In this document: in pieces, positions 63,091-64,000 of the stretch | Layout of the letters: each line of letters begins with the position of its first letter | Numbering within the stretch: the stretch's first letter is position 1 | NCBI RefSeq assembly: GCF_003789055.1 | Contig: NZ_ML119086.1 | Span: 1-64,000, forward strand | Reading direction: 5' to 3' | Source: Histidinibacterium lentulum | Lineage (GTDB): Bacteria; Pseudomonadota; Alphaproteobacteria; Rhodobacterales; Rhodobacteraceae | Length of the DNA stretch: 64,000 bases | Notes under the pieces: generated by a model | Database searches by the model: none | Told to the model about the DNA's origin: nothing | What the model saw: the letters and a program-made list of their open reading frames with translations, nothing else | Position numbers and translations under genes: made by a program

Positions 63091-64000
63091 ATGACCATCG
63101 TTCCCGTCACCTCGGCCGATCTCGACGCGGCCGAGATCTCATGGTTCGCGGCGCTCTGCTCGGACGATTACCGCTTTCTCGGCATGCCCGAGGGGGACCT
63201 CAGGTCCTCTTTCGCCCATTGCCGGGACATCGCCCTCGCGGCAGAGCGGCTGGGCTTCCGCAACATCCTCTGCCCCTCCTCCTATCAGGTGGGACAGGAC
63301 ACGCTCAGCTTCGTGGCGGGCATGGCACCGCTGACGGAGCGGATGAACTTCCTTGCCGCGATCCGCTGCGGAGAGATGCAGCCGATCATGCTGGCGCGCA
63401 CCGTGGCCACGCTCGACCACATGCTCGAGGGGCGGCTCACGCTGAACGTCATCTCCTCGGACTTCCCCGGGGAGACGGCGGACAGCGCCCACCGCTACCA
63501 GCGCAGCCGCGAGGTGGTGGAGATCCTGAAACAGGCCTGGACCCGGGACCGGATCGACTACGACGGAGAGATCTACCGCTTCGAGAACGTCTGGACCGAC
63601 CCCGCCAAGCCCTGGCAGACCGGCGGACCGCTCCTGTATTTCGGCGGCTATTCCCCGCCCGCGCTGGAGCTCTGCGGCCAGCACTGCGACGTCTACCTGA
63701 TGTGGCCGGAACCCAAGGAACAGCTCGCAGAGCGGATGCGCGCGGTGAACGCGGTGGCCGAGCGGTATGGGCGGACGCTGGACTACGGCCTGCGCGTCCA
63801 TGTCATCGTCCGTGACACCGAGGCCGAGGCGCGGGACTACGCCGAGCACCTCGTCTCGAAGCTCGACGACGAGCTGGGCAAGCTGATCCGCGATCGGGCG
63901 CATGACGCCAGCTCCCTCGGCGTGTCCCACCAGGCCCGCGCGCGTGAGCTTGCAGACCGGTTCGGTTACGTGGAGCGGCACCTCTGGACCGGGATCGGCC
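63091..64000 (+). CDS. LLM-class flavin-dependent monooxygenase, cut by window end
   Basis: At least 303 residues, with no stop before base 64000. It is a bacterial-luciferase-like (SsuD/alkanesulfonate monooxygenase) TIM barrel: CRDIALAAERLGFRNILCPSSYQVGQD, LARTVATLDHMLEGRLTLNVISSD, YQRSREVVEILKQAW, and DVYLMWPEPKEQLAERM. Such enzymes use reduced FMN and O2. The ATG at 63091 follows CGAAAGGCCCCGG. It is divergent from the GntR-Gfo operon and lies after the putative operator. The substrate is not known; a sulfonate or a sugar-sulfonate such as sulfoquinovose is one idea. Confidence 0.85.
   Translation, partial: MTIVPVTSADLDAAEISWFAALCSDDYRFLGMPEGDLRSSFAHCRDIALAAERLGFRNILCPSSYQVGQDTLSFVAGMAPLTERMNFLAAIRCGEMQPIMLARTVATLDHMLEGRLTLNVISSDFPGETADSAHRYQRSREVVEILKQAWTRDRIDYDGEIYRFENVWTDPAKPWQTGGPLLYFGGYSPPALELCGQHCDVYLMWPEPKEQLAERMRAVNAVAERYGRTLDYGLRVHVIVRDTEAEARDYAEHLVSKLDDELGKLIRDRAHDASSLGVSHQARARELADRFGYVERHLWTGIG

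Overview
This 64 kb window comes from a high-GC chromosome of an alphaproteobacterium, most likely a Rhodobacteraceae/Roseobacter-group marine bacterium. The grounds are the heterotetrameric sarcosine oxidase genes (soxB-D-A-G), the ccmI-ruvX-DUF1289 string, tandem DUF1194 proteins, HWE-family histidine kinases, flavin-dependent thymidylate synthase, hflK-hflC-DUF2065, and the general codon and GC style. Genes are densely packed on both strands, with many 1-8 bp start/stop overlaps.

Left part (1-15 kb) is the most accessory-looking. It holds a 3' remnant of a VOC/methylmalonyl-CoA-epimerase-type gene beside a 40 bp palindrome, a LysR regulator divergent from an extra methionine aminopeptidase, a set of hydrolases (secreted alpha/beta hydrolase, HSL-type esterase, secreted prolyl oligopeptidase), a GNAT enzyme, and a TetR regulator with a double palindromic operator. 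An IS-transposase remnant follows, then a response regulator with two large HWE sensor kinases. The second kinase is a hybrid kinase broken by a one-base frameshift at its receiver domain.

15-28 kb: a GT2 glycosyltransferase plus TupA-like ATP-grasp pair; the sarcosine oxidase operon (soxB, two small membrane proteins, soxD, soxA, soxG), which oxidises sarcosine and passes formaldehyde to folate; ccmI-ruvX-DUF1289; a SAM methyltransferase; a TauE/SafE permease; and a tRNA-dihydrouridine synthase. 28-39 kb: hexuronate catabolism (uxaC, a mannitol-dehydrogenase-family reductase, uxaA), an ExoD protein, the molybdate transporter modABC with a 22 bp palindromic Mo-box-like operator and a ModE-type regulator, an orphan HAMP histidine kinase and an MBL hydrolase. 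A tRNA-Asn(GTT) lies at 39.4 kb.

40-54 kb: an amidohydrolase divergent from a second TauE/SafE permease, then thyX. Next comes a lipoprotein gene directly followed by a TPR plus beta-barrel gene that looks like a Slam (surface lipoprotein assembly modulator) pair; this is the most interesting locus here. After it are gloA, two tandem DUF1194 vWA-like secreted proteins, a DegT aminotransferase, hflKC-DUF2065 and glutathione reductase.

54-64 kb: an NmrA-like oxidoreductase, a foldback repeat, rpiA, sdaA, an overlapping GST-FAH-inositol-monophosphatase operon, and an omega-amino-acid:pyruvate aminotransferase. Then come a GntR/UTRA regulator with a Gfo/Idh/MocA oxidoreductase, divergent from an LLM-class flavin monooxygenase cut off by the window end.

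No rRNA, CRISPR array, intact transposon, prophage or replication origin was seen. All functional names come from motif and family recognition by eye; no database search was run.
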